A stretch of DNA of 49,418 nucleotides from Clostridium vitabionis. GTDB lineage: Bacteria; Bacillota; Clostridia; Lachnospirales; Lachnospiraceae. Positions 6,889-16,435 of the stretch are shown here, one piece after another. The notes below the pieces were generated by a model that saw nothing but the letters and a program-made list of their open reading frames with translations, was not told the DNA's origin and ran no database searches. A program made the position numbers and the translations under genes. Location: assembly GCF_015351765.1 (NCBI RefSeq), contig NZ_JADKQA010000006.1:1-49418 (forward strand), written 5' to 3'. Position 1 is the first letter of the stretch; each line of letters starts with the position of its first letter.

Positions 6889-9800
6889 ATGAAGAAATTT
6901 TTTAATGGAAAGAGAACGAAACGGTTTGCGTCGCTCGCTTTATCCGGTGCCCTGATTTTGTGCCAGGGCATGTCTCTTCTGGCGGATACCAGCATGCCCG
7001 CATCGTCTGCGCAGCTGATGAGGGAAGAGACAGCCGGAGAGGAATCGGCAGATGCGGAAAATGCCGCAGCGGAGAGTGCTTCCCTTGAGGGAAGCATCGA
7101 GGCGGCGGGAGATGAGGCAGCCCTGAGCGCCGCGGACGGTGAAACGGCAGATGGCGTCGCAGCGGAGAAGAAGGCTTCCGACGCGGACCTTACGAAGGAA
7201 GAAACCGCGGGGACGCCTGCCGGGGAGGAATCTGCCCAGGCAGAGGAGGAATCTGCTCAGGCCGCAGAGGAATCCGGGGAGAAGGCGACCGATGCCGACA
7301 TTCCGCTTGTTGATGATCTTACCGTTGCGGAAACCCAGGCAGGGCCGATCGGGGTCGCGAATACGCTCTCCTATGAGGACGGCGATGCGATCTTCACGAT
7401 CAGCTACGGCGAGGATGCCGGGCTTCCGGCGGACACGGAGCTCACGGTGGAGACCTGCGGGCATGATTCCCCGTCCTATAAGGACTATTACGCCCTCGCG
7501 GACAGCACGGCGAAAAAACTCGAGGAGAACAGCGCGATCAACTTCGCGGAGTTCTACGCGGTCTACCTGTCCTACACCGATGAAAATGGTGAGGAAGTCA
7601 CGGTGAAGCCGGAGGATTTTGACTACACGGTCACGGTAGAATATCCGGACAATTCCGCGGCGGTCGCGGACACAGACACGGTCCGCGGATTCTCTTTCCG
7701 GGATAAGAAAGCCACCGTTCTCGAAGCGGCCGTGGAGAGAAGTGATGGCAGCCTGCACGCGGTGACGGCTGTGGTGCACGGCAGCGATACCTTCGGCGTG
7801 GTCTCCACGGAGACCCTCGACCTCCACACGCTCCAGTTTGAAAATGACGACCTCCGGATTTCCTTGGATTACACGGAGCGGACGGGCATTCCGGACGGCG
7901 CGGAGCTTCTGGTTGAGCCCATCGTGAGCGGTGATGAGCGGTACAGCGATACCAGGGAGCGGATCACCGGGGAGCTTCTCGGCGGCATCGAGTATTTCCA
8001 GCTTTATGACATTTCGATAAGAAAAGACGGCGAAGAGATCGAGCCCGCGGATAAGGTTACCGTGAAGATTGTCCACAAGGACGACCAGACGGTATCCGCC
8101 GGTGCCGAGATGCAGATTCTCCATCTCGGGGACGACGGCACGATCGACAAGCTGAATGCTGAGACCAATGAGCGCGCGGTGCTCTCCCCCGTGAGACGGC
8201 TGATGAGCGCACTCCGGAGGCCGGCAGCCACCTCCGCCAGTCTTGACAGCGGCAGGGCGGACACCGCTTCCGGGGTAAGTGGGAAGAAGAAATTCTCGAC
8301 GATCTCCTTCCGGACGGACAGTTTCTCCCTCTACGCGGAGGTCGGCGTCCTCACGACGACCCTCGAGACCAGCGGCGGCAGTTACACGATCACGGCGACC
8401 TTCGGGCCGGAGGCGGAGATCCCTGCCGGGACGCAGCTCGTGGCGAAGGAGATCCTCTCCGGAACCGAGGATTACACGTCCTACCTCAGCCGCTCGGAAG
8501 AGCAGATGGCGGACGCGGGCATTTCCGCCGCGCGGTTCTTCGATATCAGCTTTGTCCGGAACGGGAAAGAGATTGAGCCGAAGAGCAGAGTTGGCATAAC
8601 GATCACCATGAAGGACGGCCTCGCCGTTCCCGACGGCGCCGAGGTGAAGGCGGTTCATTTCGCCAAGGGAAATGCGTCAGCCGGCGAGGAGGAGGCCGAG
8701 CCGGAGACGATCGCGGAGACGATCTCCGGGCTGCTTTCCGAGGCAGCGGGCACGGTCACCGAGTTCCTGACGGGAACCGGGGAAGCCGGGGCGGACGGGA
8801 GTTCCGCGGACGGCACGGGGACGGCAGACGCCGAGACACCGGAACTGCTGGACGTCGACGCGGAAGCGGACGGCGGAACCGTCTCGGAGGTCAGCTTCAT
8901 CCAGGACAGCTTCTCGGTCACCGGTGTTGTCGTGACGAAGAAGACAGAGAAGGGATGGCCGGCGGAAAAAGGGGAGTATGTCGTCCTGCTTTCCTATAAT
9001 AATAAGTCTTACGCGATGAAGAATGATGGCAGCCTTCTGCAGGTTTCTGTCAATGATAACACGGTGGATTTTGGCAGCACCATTACACAAGTGGACGCCC
9101 TGAAAGATTATCTGTGGACATGGACGGCAGAGGATGTCACTCTGAGTAATGGAACAGGTGGCGATAAGGTATATATCGATCCATTTGCATATGCTGACCA
9201 TAGATGCATCTCCCTGAACGCTCCAAAGGCAGGAAGTGGCCGGGGGTGGAGTGCGTCGGGGCTTGAGCTGTACGGAGGAGCGCTGTACAGAACATGGCAG
9301 CAATATTATTATTATTATCTTACTGTTGACGAAAATAGCAGATCCGTGACAGCCAGTGACAGTTATTATGAGGCAGCTTCACTATCCTTTGTGAACCAGT
9401 TGAGATCAGGTGCTGATCAGCCTTCACCAAATCCGGATCCGGGCGATCAGCCGAGTCTGGACGCGCCGGTAGCGGCGAAGGAACTGGTGGACAAGGGGAA
9501 TGGAACTTATGACCTCTCCCTGAACATCACAGGAAAGTCTAAGAGTTCTTCGGAATCGTCCAAGGCGGATGTGGTCGTGATCCTGGATCGGTCGGGGAGT
9601 ATGACCGAGAATCGCACAGGCGGAAAAACCCGTCTGAAGGCTGCCAAGGAGGCGATTGAAAAATTAACGGACAGCCTGATGGCTAATAATACTGAGCAGA
9701 ATCCGGATGCTGTCCGGATGGCGCTGATTACGTTTGGAAATGATGCGAATATAACGCAGAACTGGACGAACAAAGCGAAGACCTTTAACGATACTGTGGA

Positions 9801-12144
9801 CAGCCTGCGAGAACAGACAAATGTCGGCACTAACTGGGAGGCGGCGCTGAGGAAAGCCAATACCATTAAAACAAGGGATGGCGCGGAAAAGTACGTTATC
9901 TTCGTCTCGGATGGTAATCCAACCTTCTATGTGGGCGGAGGCACCGGCGAGGAAAATACGAATAATGTGAATTGGAGTTATCGGTTTGCCAGAGACGATG
10001 CCTACACGCTGGTTAAAAACGGTTTTAATTTCTACACCATTGGGGTCTTCGGCGATGTATCCCGGATGCAGAGCTTGACCGCTTACGCGTATTCGGGAAC
10101 TGATAATGGATCCTATCCGTCCGGGCATTACCAGACGGCGTCGGATCAGACGGCTCTGGTTGAAGCGTTTAAGAACATTATCGACCAGATCACCCACAAC
10201 CTCGGTTATCAGGCGGTGACTTTCACGGACGGCCTGACGGCAATGACTTCGTCCACCCTGGTGAATGGCAAAGCGGCTGGATTCACTTATACCGTGACGG
10301 ACGCGGGTGGAAAAACCGTGGCCGTGAAAGACAACAAAAACGAAACCTTTAGTTATAAGAACAGCGCAGGGGCGACAAAGACCTTCCGCGGTGCAACATA
10401 TACAAACGGAACGGTCACCTGGAGCATGGATGTTAACAGCAGCACACCTTTCGTTCTGGACGGCGGATACACTTACAAAGTAACCTTTACCGTCTGGCCG
10501 AAGCAGGAAGCGTATGACCTTGCGGCAGGGCTGATGAACGGTACGATCTTGTATGACAACTTGAAAGATGATCAGAAGGCGCAGATCAGCAAAAACACGG
10601 ATGAGAACGGCCAGACGACATATTCTCTCAAGACGAATACGGATGGGACAAATGTGAAGTACCGGCCGGTCACCGAAACGACGAGCAGCAGCGGAACAGT
10701 GGACAAGATCGTGGGAGATGAGGGAACCGCTGAAATTAAGAATCCATCCGGGATCAGCCTTGCGGCGACGAAGTTCAAGGTGGAGAAGCAGTGGAAGGAC
10801 CACGTCGATCCGGATTCTCGTCCGGGGAGCATCAAGTTTGACCTGGTGCAGGATAAAGGAACGGATAAACCGCAGACGGTAGTTTCCGACTGCGAGCTGA
10901 GTAAGGATAACGGCTGGACGACGACGGTGTATATCGCCCCGGGGCTGAAAGTGGGGGATGCTGTGAAGGAACCCGGTCACACCTACGACATTGTTGAGAA
11001 GGACACGGATTCCCGTTACGAGCTGGTCACGAAGACCTACCATCCGATGCTGATTAATTCCAGCACAGAGATTTACGATTGGGAGAGCAAGACAGATTCC
11101 TCTGATGTGAGCACGAAGATTACGCAGTTCGTCGCCGAGAACGAATTAAAGGGTTCCCTGTCGCTGGAGAAGCGGGTGCTCGACACAGCGGGAACCGACA
11201 TCACCACGGTTGGCGAAGGAACTTCCCAGACGGTTAATACGGCGATTGCGGGCGAAGCTTTCACCTTTAATGTGACCCTGGTTTCTCCGAAGGAACGCAG
11301 TAACGATGATTATCAATATGCCTTCTATGACCAGTCACAGATTGGTGCGGAGAACCCTGAGGCGAGCGCGAGAGGGCAACTGAATAACCCGGACAAGATC
11401 GTCGCGGACAAGATCTCGGACTATAGACGCACAGTTAACGCGGAAAAGAACACGACGGTTACCTTCACGGTGACCCTGAAGCCTGGCGAAAAATTTGATC
11501 TTCCCTTTGTCCCGCTGAACACGACGTACACGATCACCGAGAAGGCAACAAATAGCAATTTCACGTATGATTCCGCTGAGCGCAACGACACCGAGGCAGT
11601 CGTTACCAGAGATAGCCATGGAAATCCGACCATCACGGCAACAGTGGCTGCGGATACCAAGGACAGCGTTGTATTCAAGAATAAGAGAGCAGTCGTTGAA
11701 CTTACGATTTCCAAGGTAGTCACCGGCAATGTGGCTGATAAAAACAAGAACTTTACCTTCAAACTGGCGATCGATGGAGGCGAAAAAGCAGCATCTCTGC
11801 CAGAAGAGAAGACGCTGAAGAAGGCAGAAACTGCTGGCGAGTATACGTTTACGCTTAAGCACAACGAGAGCATTAAGATTCGGGTGCCGAAGGGCGTGAA
11901 TTACACCGTGAACGAGGAGAAGGGGGATTATCAACTGACGGTAACCCCAACGGGGAACACTGCCGCTGGAAAGGCAACAGAGACCGGTTACAGCGATACC
12001 CCGGCGGGCAACACAAAACTTAAATTCACGAATAAGCTCGATGCCCCGCTCACCGGTGTCCGTGAGCATGTAAACCTCGCATTTATCCCGGTCGTGCTGT
12101 TCGCGCTGGCAGGCCTGTTCTACTTTTCGCGGAGCAGATACTGA
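6889..12144 (+). CDS. pilus tip/ancillary adhesin with von Willebrand factor A domain
   Basis: A 1751-residue secreted, wall-sorted surface protein. Residues 1-33 are a signal peptide, 34-160 an Ala/Glu-rich segment. Three related beta-domains follow (about 162-314, 315-484, 492-680), each with a PADTEL/PDGAEL/PAGTQL-type motif and ending in a serine-rich strand such as DSFSLYAEV or DSFSVTG. A linker domain with a YYYYY stretch (681-840) precedes a VWA domain (about 893-1103) with an intact MIDAS (DRSGS at 900-904, Thr in GTNWEA, Asp in SDG near 1007). Pilin-like and Cna-B-like domains follow (1105-1600), then a DUF7601-type domain (1603-1719). The sorting signal is APLTG (1719-1723), a hydrophobic span and RSRY. 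The ATG at 6889 is chosen over upstream starts because the signal peptide begins there. First gene of the pilus island; likely tip adhesin. Confidence 0.88.
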   Translation: MKKFFNGKRTKRFASLALSGALILCQGMSLLADTSMPASSAQLMREETAGEESADAENAAAESASLEGSIEAAGDEAALSAADGETADGVAAEKKASDADLTKEETAGTPAGEESAQAEEESAQAAEESGEKATDADIPLVDDLTVAETQAGPIGVANTLSYEDGDAIFTISYGEDAGLPADTELTVETCGHDSPSYKDYYALADSTAKKLEENSAINFAEFYAVYLSYTDENGEEVTVKPEDFDYTVTVEYPDNSAAVADTDTVRGFSFRDKKATVLEAAVERSDGSLHAVTAVVHGSDTFGVVSTETLDLHTLQFENDDLRISLDYTERTGIPDGAELLVEPIVSGDERYSDTRERITGELLGGIEYFQLYDISIRKDGEEIEPADKVTVKIVHKDDQTVSAGAEMQILHLGDDGTIDKLNAETNERAVLSPVRRLMSALRRPAATSASLDSGRADTASGVSGKKKFSTISFRTDSFSLYAEVGVLTTTLETSGGSYTITATFGPEAEIPAGTQLVAKEILSGTEDYTSYLSRSEEQMADAGISAARFFDISFVRNGKEIEPKSRVGITITMKDGLAVPDGAEVKAVHFAKGNASAGEEEAEPETIAETISGLLSEAAGTVTEFLTGTGEAGADGSSADGTGTADAETPELLDVDAEADGGTVSEVSFIQDSFSVTGVVVTKKTEKGWPAEKGEYVVLLSYNNKSYAMKNDGSLLQVSVNDNTVDFGSTITQVDALKDYLWTWTAEDVTLSNGTGGDKVYIDPFAYADHRCISLNAPKAGSGRGWSASGLELYGGALYRTWQQYYYYYLTVDENSRSVTASDSYYEAASLSFVNQLRSGADQPSPNPDPGDQPSLDAPVAAKELVDKGNGTYDLSLNITGKSKSSSESSKADVVVILDRSGSMTENRTGGKTRLKAAKEAIEKLTDSLMANNTEQNPDAVRMALITFGNDANITQNWTNKAKTFNDTVDSLREQTNVGTNWEAALRKANTIKTRDGAEKYVIFVSDGNPTFYVGGGTGEENTNNVNWSYRFARDDAYTLVKNGFNFYTIGVFGDVSRMQSLTAYAYSGTDNGSYPSGHYQTASDQTALVEAFKNIIDQITHNLGYQAVTFTDGLTAMTSSTLVNGKAAGFTYTVTDAGGKTVAVKDNKNETFSYKNSAGATKTFRGATYTNGTVTWSMDVNSSTPFVLDGGYTYKVTFTVWPKQEAYDLAAGLMNGTILYDNLKDDQKAQISKNTDENGQTTYSLKTNTDGTNVKYRPVTETTSSSGTVDKIVGDEGTAEIKNPSGISLAATKFKVEKQWKDHVDPDSRPGSIKFDLVQDKGTDKPQTVVSDCELSKDNGWTTTVYIAPGLKVGDAVKEPGHTYDIVEKDTDSRYELVTKTYHPMLINSSTEIYDWESKTDSSDVSTKITQFVAENELKGSLSLEKRVLDTAGTDITTVGEGTSQTVNTAIAGEAFTFNVTLVSPKERSNDDYQYAFYDQSQIGAENPEASARGQLNNPDKIVADKISDYRRTVNAEKNTTVTFTVTLKPGEKFDLPFVPLNTTYTITEKATNSNFTYDSAERNDTEAVVTRDSHGNPTITATVAADTKDSVVFKNKRAVVELTISKVVTGNVADKNKNFTFKLAIDGGEKAASLPEEKTLKKAETAGEYTFTLKHNESIKIRVPKGVNYTVNEEKGDYQLTVTPTGNTAAGKATETGYSDTPAGNTKLKFTNKLDAPLTGVREHVNLAFIPVVLFALAGLFYFSRSRY

Positions 12145-12500
12145 TCGGCGGAAGCTTATTGGACAGCGGATGCCCCTTTTGCGGATCGCCGAAGGGGCGC
12201 GTGAAAAATCGTGGAGGGTTTATGAAAAAGTTCTTTCATGAGGCTGACCGGGACAGTGCCCAATCCCGCGGGAGGGAGAGCGGCGAAGTTCCGCGAGGCA
12301 TGGTGGGAAGCGGGCCGCATCAAAGTCAACGGAAAGCCGGCTGCCCCCGGGAGCGACCCTGAGCTTCCCGGGACGAAAACCGGGAGCGGCCGGAGTTTCT
12401 CGGGCGTAAAGCGAAAGCGAAACAGGCTTCCCGGGACATAAAACGGGAACGGTCATAAGCTTCCCGTGACGCAGAAGGGAGAGAGAAGGAGGGAGGAAAT
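12145..12500. other. gene-poor gap with hairpin and GC-rich imperfect repeats
   Basis: A hairpin at 12172-12198 (GCCCCTT/AAGGGGC) follows the adhesin and may attenuate read-through. From 12340 to 12480 the sequence is built of imperfect copies around a GCTTCCCGGGAC...CGGGAGCGG unit, spaced about 40-60 bp. An ATG at 12222 with GGAGGG opens a 46-codon frame, but composition and stops argue against a gene. The gap ends with a very strong GGAGGGAGG site just before the first SipA-like gene. Confidence 0.5.
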
Positions 12501-13043
12501 ATAGCTGAGAATTTTGGGGATATTCCATCGGCCGGCAGGAAGCTGACGCGGAGATCAGTTCTGGCGGATCTCGTTCTCCTGCTGGTCAAAATCGCCCTGA
12601 TTTTCCTTTTCTTTGCCCTGGTTTTCACCTTCCTTTTCGGGATCGTGCAGGTGCGGGATGAGCAGATGGTGCCTGCGGTGAAGGAGGGCGACCTCGCGAT
12701 CTACTACCGGCTGGACAAGAATTACCGGAAAGGCGATGTGATCGTCCTTGACGATAATGGGGAAAAGCAGGTACGGCGGGTGATCGCGGTCGCGGGCGAC
12801 ACCGTGGACATCACCGCAGACGGCCTGGTGATCAACGGGTACATCCAGCAGGAATCGGACATTTACACGGATACGGAGCCCTATGTCAGCGGAATTACCT
12901 TTCCGCTGACCGTAGATGAGGGACAGGTCTTCGTCCTTGCGGACAGCCGTCCGAATGCTGAGGATTCCCGGCTCTACGGAGCGGTTGCCGTGGACGGGAC
13001 ACACGGAAAAGTCATTACCCTGATCCGCCGGAGAGGAATGTGA
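12501..13043 (+). CDS. SipA-like pilus assembly protein 1 (inactive signal peptidase I homologue)
   Basis: A signal peptidase I-fold membrane protein of about 180 residues: one N-terminal membrane helix (residues 19-48), then the SPase beta domain (GDLAIYYRL, KGDVIVLD, VIAVAGDTVDIT, FVLADSRPNAEDSR). In active enzymes the nucleophile lies in S-M-x-P and the base in K-R-V/I. Here the equivalents are Gln55 in QMVP and Arg92 in VRRV, so both catalytic residues are gone. Streptococcal SipA/LepA in FCT pilus islands is likewise a non-catalytic homologue needed for pilus assembly. The start is odd: the GGAGGGAGG site is followed by ATA at 12501, and no ATG/GTG/TTG exists in frame before GTG 12645, which would remove the helix. 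The start is therefore uncertain. It overlaps the next gene by 1 bp. Confidence 0.75.
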   Translation: MAENFGDIPSAGRKLTRRSVLADLVLLLVKIALIFLFFALVFTFLFGIVQVRDEQMVPAVKEGDLAIYYRLDKNYRKGDVIVLDDNGEKQVRRVIAVAGDTVDITADGLVINGYIQQESDIYTDTEPYVSGITFPLTVDEGQVFVLADSRPNAEDSRLYGAVAVDGTHGKVITLIRRRGM

Positions 13044-13675
13044 TGGGAGGCCGGAAAGCGCCCGCGCCTCCGGGGACAGCAGGGGAAAATACTTACCGCA
13101 CGCCATGGCAGCGGCATTTGCTCGCGTTCCTGGCAGTGGTCGCGCAGAAGCTGCTCGCGTTCGCGGTATTCCTACTCATCTTCTTTAAGGTGATGTTCGG
13201 CGTGGTGACTGTCCCGGATGGCGCCATGTCGCCGTCATTCCGGGAAGGGGATATCGCCTTCTGCTATAAGTTCGCCAAGGACTATGAGAAGGACGACGTG
13301 ATCGTTGTGCGGGTATCGTACACCGACCCGGCCACCGGGGAAGAAAAGCGGGAGACCGAGGTCCGGCGGGTGCTCGCCGTAGAAGGCGATGTCGTCGATA
13401 TCACTGCCGATCAGGGGCTTCGGATCAACGGCTTCCGGCAGGAAGAAAAAGAAGTACACACAGAGACATTTCCCGTCAGGGGAAGCGGAGTACAGTTCCC
13501 GGTGCGCGTCGGCAAGGGGGAGGTATTCGTCCTCGGCGATGACCGGACGAGCGCGTCGGACAGCCGGATCTACGGACCGGTGAAGATCAGGAAAACGGAC
13601 GGGCGCGTGGTGACGATGATCCGGAGGCTGGTTGGCTTCGGAGAGATCGCCAGCGTTCTGAAGGAACATTTTTGA
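13043..13675 (+). CDS. SipA-like pilus assembly protein 2 (inactive signal peptidase I homologue)
   Basis: A 210-residue protein: a cytoplasmic N-terminus, one membrane helix (28-50) and an SPase I beta domain with GDIAFCYKF, KDDVIVV, VLAVEGDVVDIT and the box E motif VLGDDRTSASDSR. Ala61 (AMSP) replaces the nucleophilic Ser and Arg108 (VRRV) replaces the general base Lys, so it should not cleave signal peptides. The ATG at 13043 overlaps the stop of SipA-like 1 (TGATG), so the two are translationally coupled. Two such proteins in tandem suggest a hetero-pair serving adhesin and backbone pilin; that is inference from position. Confidence 0.85.
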   Translation: MGGRKAPAPPGTAGENTYRTPWQRHLLAFLAVVAQKLLAFAVFLLIFFKVMFGVVTVPDGAMSPSFREGDIAFCYKFAKDYEKDDVIVVRVSYTDPATGEEKRETEVRRVLAVEGDVVDITADQGLRINGFRQEEKEVHTETFPVRGSGVQFPVRVGKGEVFVLGDDRTSASDSRIYGPVKIRKTDGRVVTMIRRLVGFGEIASVLKEHF

Positions 13676-13757
13676 GTTTTATCTGCCTGTCTCCTGGCGG
13701 GGCAGCGCAGGGAAAATAAAGAAATTCACTACACTTATCCTTCGAGGAGGGGAACAG

Positions 13758-14957
13758 ATGAAGAAGCGAAATATCAAGACTTTGGTTACCGGATTTGTGC
13801 TGGCAGCGGCAATGGCAGTTACTCCGATCATGGCGATGGCGGCGACAGAGGATCCGACTGGGGTTACGGAGGCACCAAGCACCACGCCAGAGAATACAGC
13901 AGGTATTCCGATCAAAAAGACCGTGCATATTGCGGATCATACGACTATCTCTAATGAGGCTGATACGTACACGTTTACCTTTACACAGGTTGAGAACGTG
14001 GATGGAATAACGAGTCCGACAACAGGTATCACTTTTACGAAGACAATCGATTCGGTGGTTCTTGATCCTGAAAATCTTGATGATAAGAGCTACAAGACGG
14101 ATGGAAAGAGCGTTTATGATAATGTAGATAATGTAGGTAATGTAGATACATTTTCCCTTTCGGTTGATCTTGCGAATGCTATAGCTGGTGAGTACACCTT
14201 TGCAATCACGGAGACAGCTCCAGCTGCTTCCACGGGAGAATTTGGGTGGACATCAGTTGATTCGAAAACATTTTACGCCCATGTCATCAAGAACACATCC
14301 GGAACGCTGTATTATTACCTGACAGCAGAAAATAAAGCGGTTTCCGCTTCGAATCCGAAGCTCGAAGTAGCTGATTTCGAGAATACCTATACCGATAAGG
14401 GCAATAAGAACGGCGGTAGCTCCCTTGTCATTGGTAAGGATGTTATAGACGAAGCTCAAATTACTGACTTGAATGATACGTTCACCCTAAAGATTGATTT
14501 CACATTCCCTGATACGGCAACAGAAGATCAGAAGTCATTTTTGGGAACAGTAACCGATGGCGGACCTAATCAGCTTGAGAGTGTTAGCATAGATGCGAAC
14601 ACTAAATCCGTGACGGTCGAGCTCAAGAGAAACGGACGCGTAACCTTTACCGATGTTCCTTCTGGTACGACCTATAAAGTATCCGAGACAGCGATGAGCC
14701 GTGCGAACAACTATAAGTATAAGAATACGGCGGTAAAGGTTGGCGGAAGTGATCCTACTCAATTTGAGGAAGAAACTGGCAGTACATCTCACGCCGTTGA
14801 CACGGATGGTGTGAACGAAGCGATCGTCAACAATACCGCGAAATCTGTCAGCCAGACCGGCGTTTTCCTGAGCAATATGCCCTTCATCGTGATGATGGCT
14901 GCTGCGGCTGCTGCGATCTTTGGCTATGTTGCCCTGAAGAGAAAGATTTCGAAGTAA
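13758..14957 (+). CDS. backbone (major) pilin with isopeptide domains, FctA-like
   Basis: A 399-residue pilin. Signal peptide 1-29 (ending AMAA), then two pilin isopeptide-linkage domains. Domain 1 (about 50-215) shows the Lys-Glu-Asn set expected for an intramolecular bond: Lys53/54 in IPIKKTV, Glu152 in FAITETAP, Asn209 in FENTY. Domain 2 (about 221-362) has Lys227 in VIGKDV, Glu310 in YKVSET and Asn358/359 in IVNNTAK. The C-terminus is a sorting signal VSQTG (364-368), a hydrophobic span and KRKISK. It lies between the SipA-like pair and the sortase, the FctA place in FCT-3 islands. A GAGGAGGGGAAC site precedes the ATG. Confidence 0.88.
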   Translation: MKKRNIKTLVTGFVLAAAMAVTPIMAMAATEDPTGVTEAPSTTPENTAGIPIKKTVHIADHTTISNEADTYTFTFTQVENVDGITSPTTGITFTKTIDSVVLDPENLDDKSYKTDGKSVYDNVDNVGNVDTFSLSVDLANAIAGEYTFAITETAPAASTGEFGWTSVDSKTFYAHVIKNTSGTLYYYLTAENKAVSASNPKLEVADFENTYTDKGNKNGGSSLVIGKDVIDEAQITDLNDTFTLKIDFTFPDTATEDQKSFLGTVTDGGPNQLESVSIDANTKSVTVELKRNGRVTFTDVPSGTTYKVSETAMSRANNYKYKNTAVKVGGSDPTQFEEETGSTSHAVDTDGVNEAIVNNTAKSVSQTGVFLSNMPFIVMMAAAAAAIFGYVALKRKISK

Positions 14958-15105
14958 TTTTACGGATCTGCGCTTTTGCCGGGGAGTTCCGCGGTGGCTG
15001 GGGTAATGACCGGCACCGATGCGGATAAGATGCGGATAATGTGACGCACCTGCGGGAAAGACCTGCGGAACGAAATCCCCGGAAGTAATGCCATTCGGAA
15101 GAAGG

Positions 15106-15138
15106 CCGGGAGCATAGGAGATTCTCTTATGCTCCTGG
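15106..15138. terminator. hairpin between backbone pilin and sortase
   Basis: An inverted repeat with arms GGAGCATA and TATGCTCC, extended by GGAGA/TCTC in the middle, lies 150 bp after the pilin stop. There is no T-run, so it is more likely a processing or attenuation structure that lets the pilin be expressed above the downstream sortase than a full terminator. Confidence 0.5.
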
Positions 15139-15229
15139 CAGTCCGGATGGCTGGTTAGGAATGAATGGATTTTGCAGGCAATTCTGTTGAGAATTCAGGC
15201 TGATTTTCAGACGAAGGAGCAATAGGGCA

Positions 15230-16276
15230 TTGGCATCGGGAAGAGACAAAAAGCAGGACAGAGGATCGGTGGGGCTGCGCGCGGCGGATTTCCTGATCCG
15301 CACGGCGGATTCCTTCCTGGATCTCTGCATCATCAGCTTTTTCCTCGGGCTGTTTGTGTTCGCGACCTACACGATCTGGGATAACCAGCAGATTTATGGA
15401 AATGCCGACGCGACGGTTTATGAGAGCTACAAGCCGGAGGCTGAGGCGGACGATTCGCCGACATTCGCGGAGCTGCAGGAGATCAATCCGGATGTGCTCG
15501 GGTGGATGACCATCTACGGCACCGGGATCGATTATCCGCTGGTTCAGGGCAGGACAAATGACGACTACATCAACACGACGGTTGACAAAAAGTTTGCGCT
15601 GAGCGGGTCGATCTTTCTCGAATCGCAGAACGCGCGGGATTTTTCGGATTTCAATACGATCATCTACGGGCACCACATGGAGCAGAGCGAGATGTTCGGG
15701 GATCTGGACAAGTTCCGGGATCAGGCCTTTTTTGACACGCACAAATACGGAAATCTCTACTATGGCGGGAAAAACCGCGGGCTTCTGATCTTCTGCGTGA
15801 TGGACGCGGATGCCTATGATTCCACGCTCTACAATTACTCGCTCTCCACACCGGAGGATGAGGCGGCGTATCTGAACTACATCAGCGGTATCAGTTCCTA
15901 TATCCGGAATGCGGATGGGGTGTCGGGGGCGTCCAATGTCTCGGAATCGGGAGTGAATCCCGGAGACCATATCCTGATGCTCAGCACCTGCGCAACGGAT
16001 GCGACGAACGGGCGGTATGTGGTATTTGCCAAGGTCATGGAGGAGACGTACGCGAATCCGTTCCCGAAGGAAGAAAAGCCGGTGGTGAAGCGGCTTGTCC
16101 AGGGGATCAATCTTCCCTTCATGGATACGCTTCCGTCCTGGTGGCTGTACGGAGTGTTCCTGTTTGTGGCGCTGGTGCTTTTCCTGCTTATATATGGGAT
16201 CATCAGGACAGTGCAGGCGCGGCGGGCCGGAAAACGGGAGAAATCTGATCTCCCGGAGGACGGGGATTCCCGCTGA
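15230..16276 (+). CDS. srtB: class B sortase (pilus polymerase)
   Basis: A 348-residue sortase B-family transpeptidase. It has an N-terminal membrane helix (about 30-55), the catalytic domain with IYGHHM (His148/149), LSTC (Cys254) and Arg262 in GRYVVFAK, and a second membrane helix near the C-terminus (about 300-325) followed by a basic tail. All three catalytic residues are present. Class B sortases of FCT-3/4 islands polymerise FctA; here the enzyme lies between two pilins. The start is TTG at 15230, placed 10 nt after AAGGAG; no in-frame ATG exists nearby. The overlap-free 160-bp gap to the next gene has its own weak ribosome site only. Confidence 0.92.
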   Translation: MASGRDKKQDRGSVGLRAADFLIRTADSFLDLCIISFFLGLFVFATYTIWDNQQIYGNADATVYESYKPEAEADDSPTFAELQEINPDVLGWMTIYGTGIDYPLVQGRTNDDYINTTVDKKFALSGSIFLESQNARDFSDFNTIIYGHHMEQSEMFGDLDKFRDQAFFDTHKYGNLYYGGKNRGLLIFCVMDADAYDSTLYNYSLSTPEDEAAYLNYISGISSYIRNADGVSGASNVSESGVNPGDHILMLSTCATDATNGRYVVFAKVMEETYANPFPKEEKPVVKRLVQGINLPFMDTLPSWWLYGVFLFVALVLFLLIYGIIRTVQARRAGKREKSDLPEDGDSR

Positions 16277-16435
16277 ACCGGGTGCGGCAGGGCGTACGGC
16301 ATTCGTGGAAGAAACTTAACTTGGATCATGGCTGTCCGGCATTTCCCCGGACAATAGGGTACGCCGGGCAGATGAACATAAATCATGCGCAGCAGCGAGG
16401 ACGTTCCGTTTTTAGGGCTGGCGGGGAGGATAATA

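Noticed and set aside
6940-8658. 572-codon minus-strand frame opposite the adhesin
   Set aside because: Shadow frame; the plus-strand gene has signal peptide, domains and sorting signal.
12222-12362. 46-codon frame with GGAGGG site between adhesin and SipA-like 1
   Set aside because: The product is Gly/Arg/Ser-rich with no family and overlaps GC-rich repeats. It is in the same frame as SipA-like 1 but separated by two stops.
15230-16276. housekeeping or heme-type sortase B
   Set aside because: No NEAT-domain or heme genes nearby; it has a C-terminal membrane span and sits between two pilins, so a pilus role fits better.
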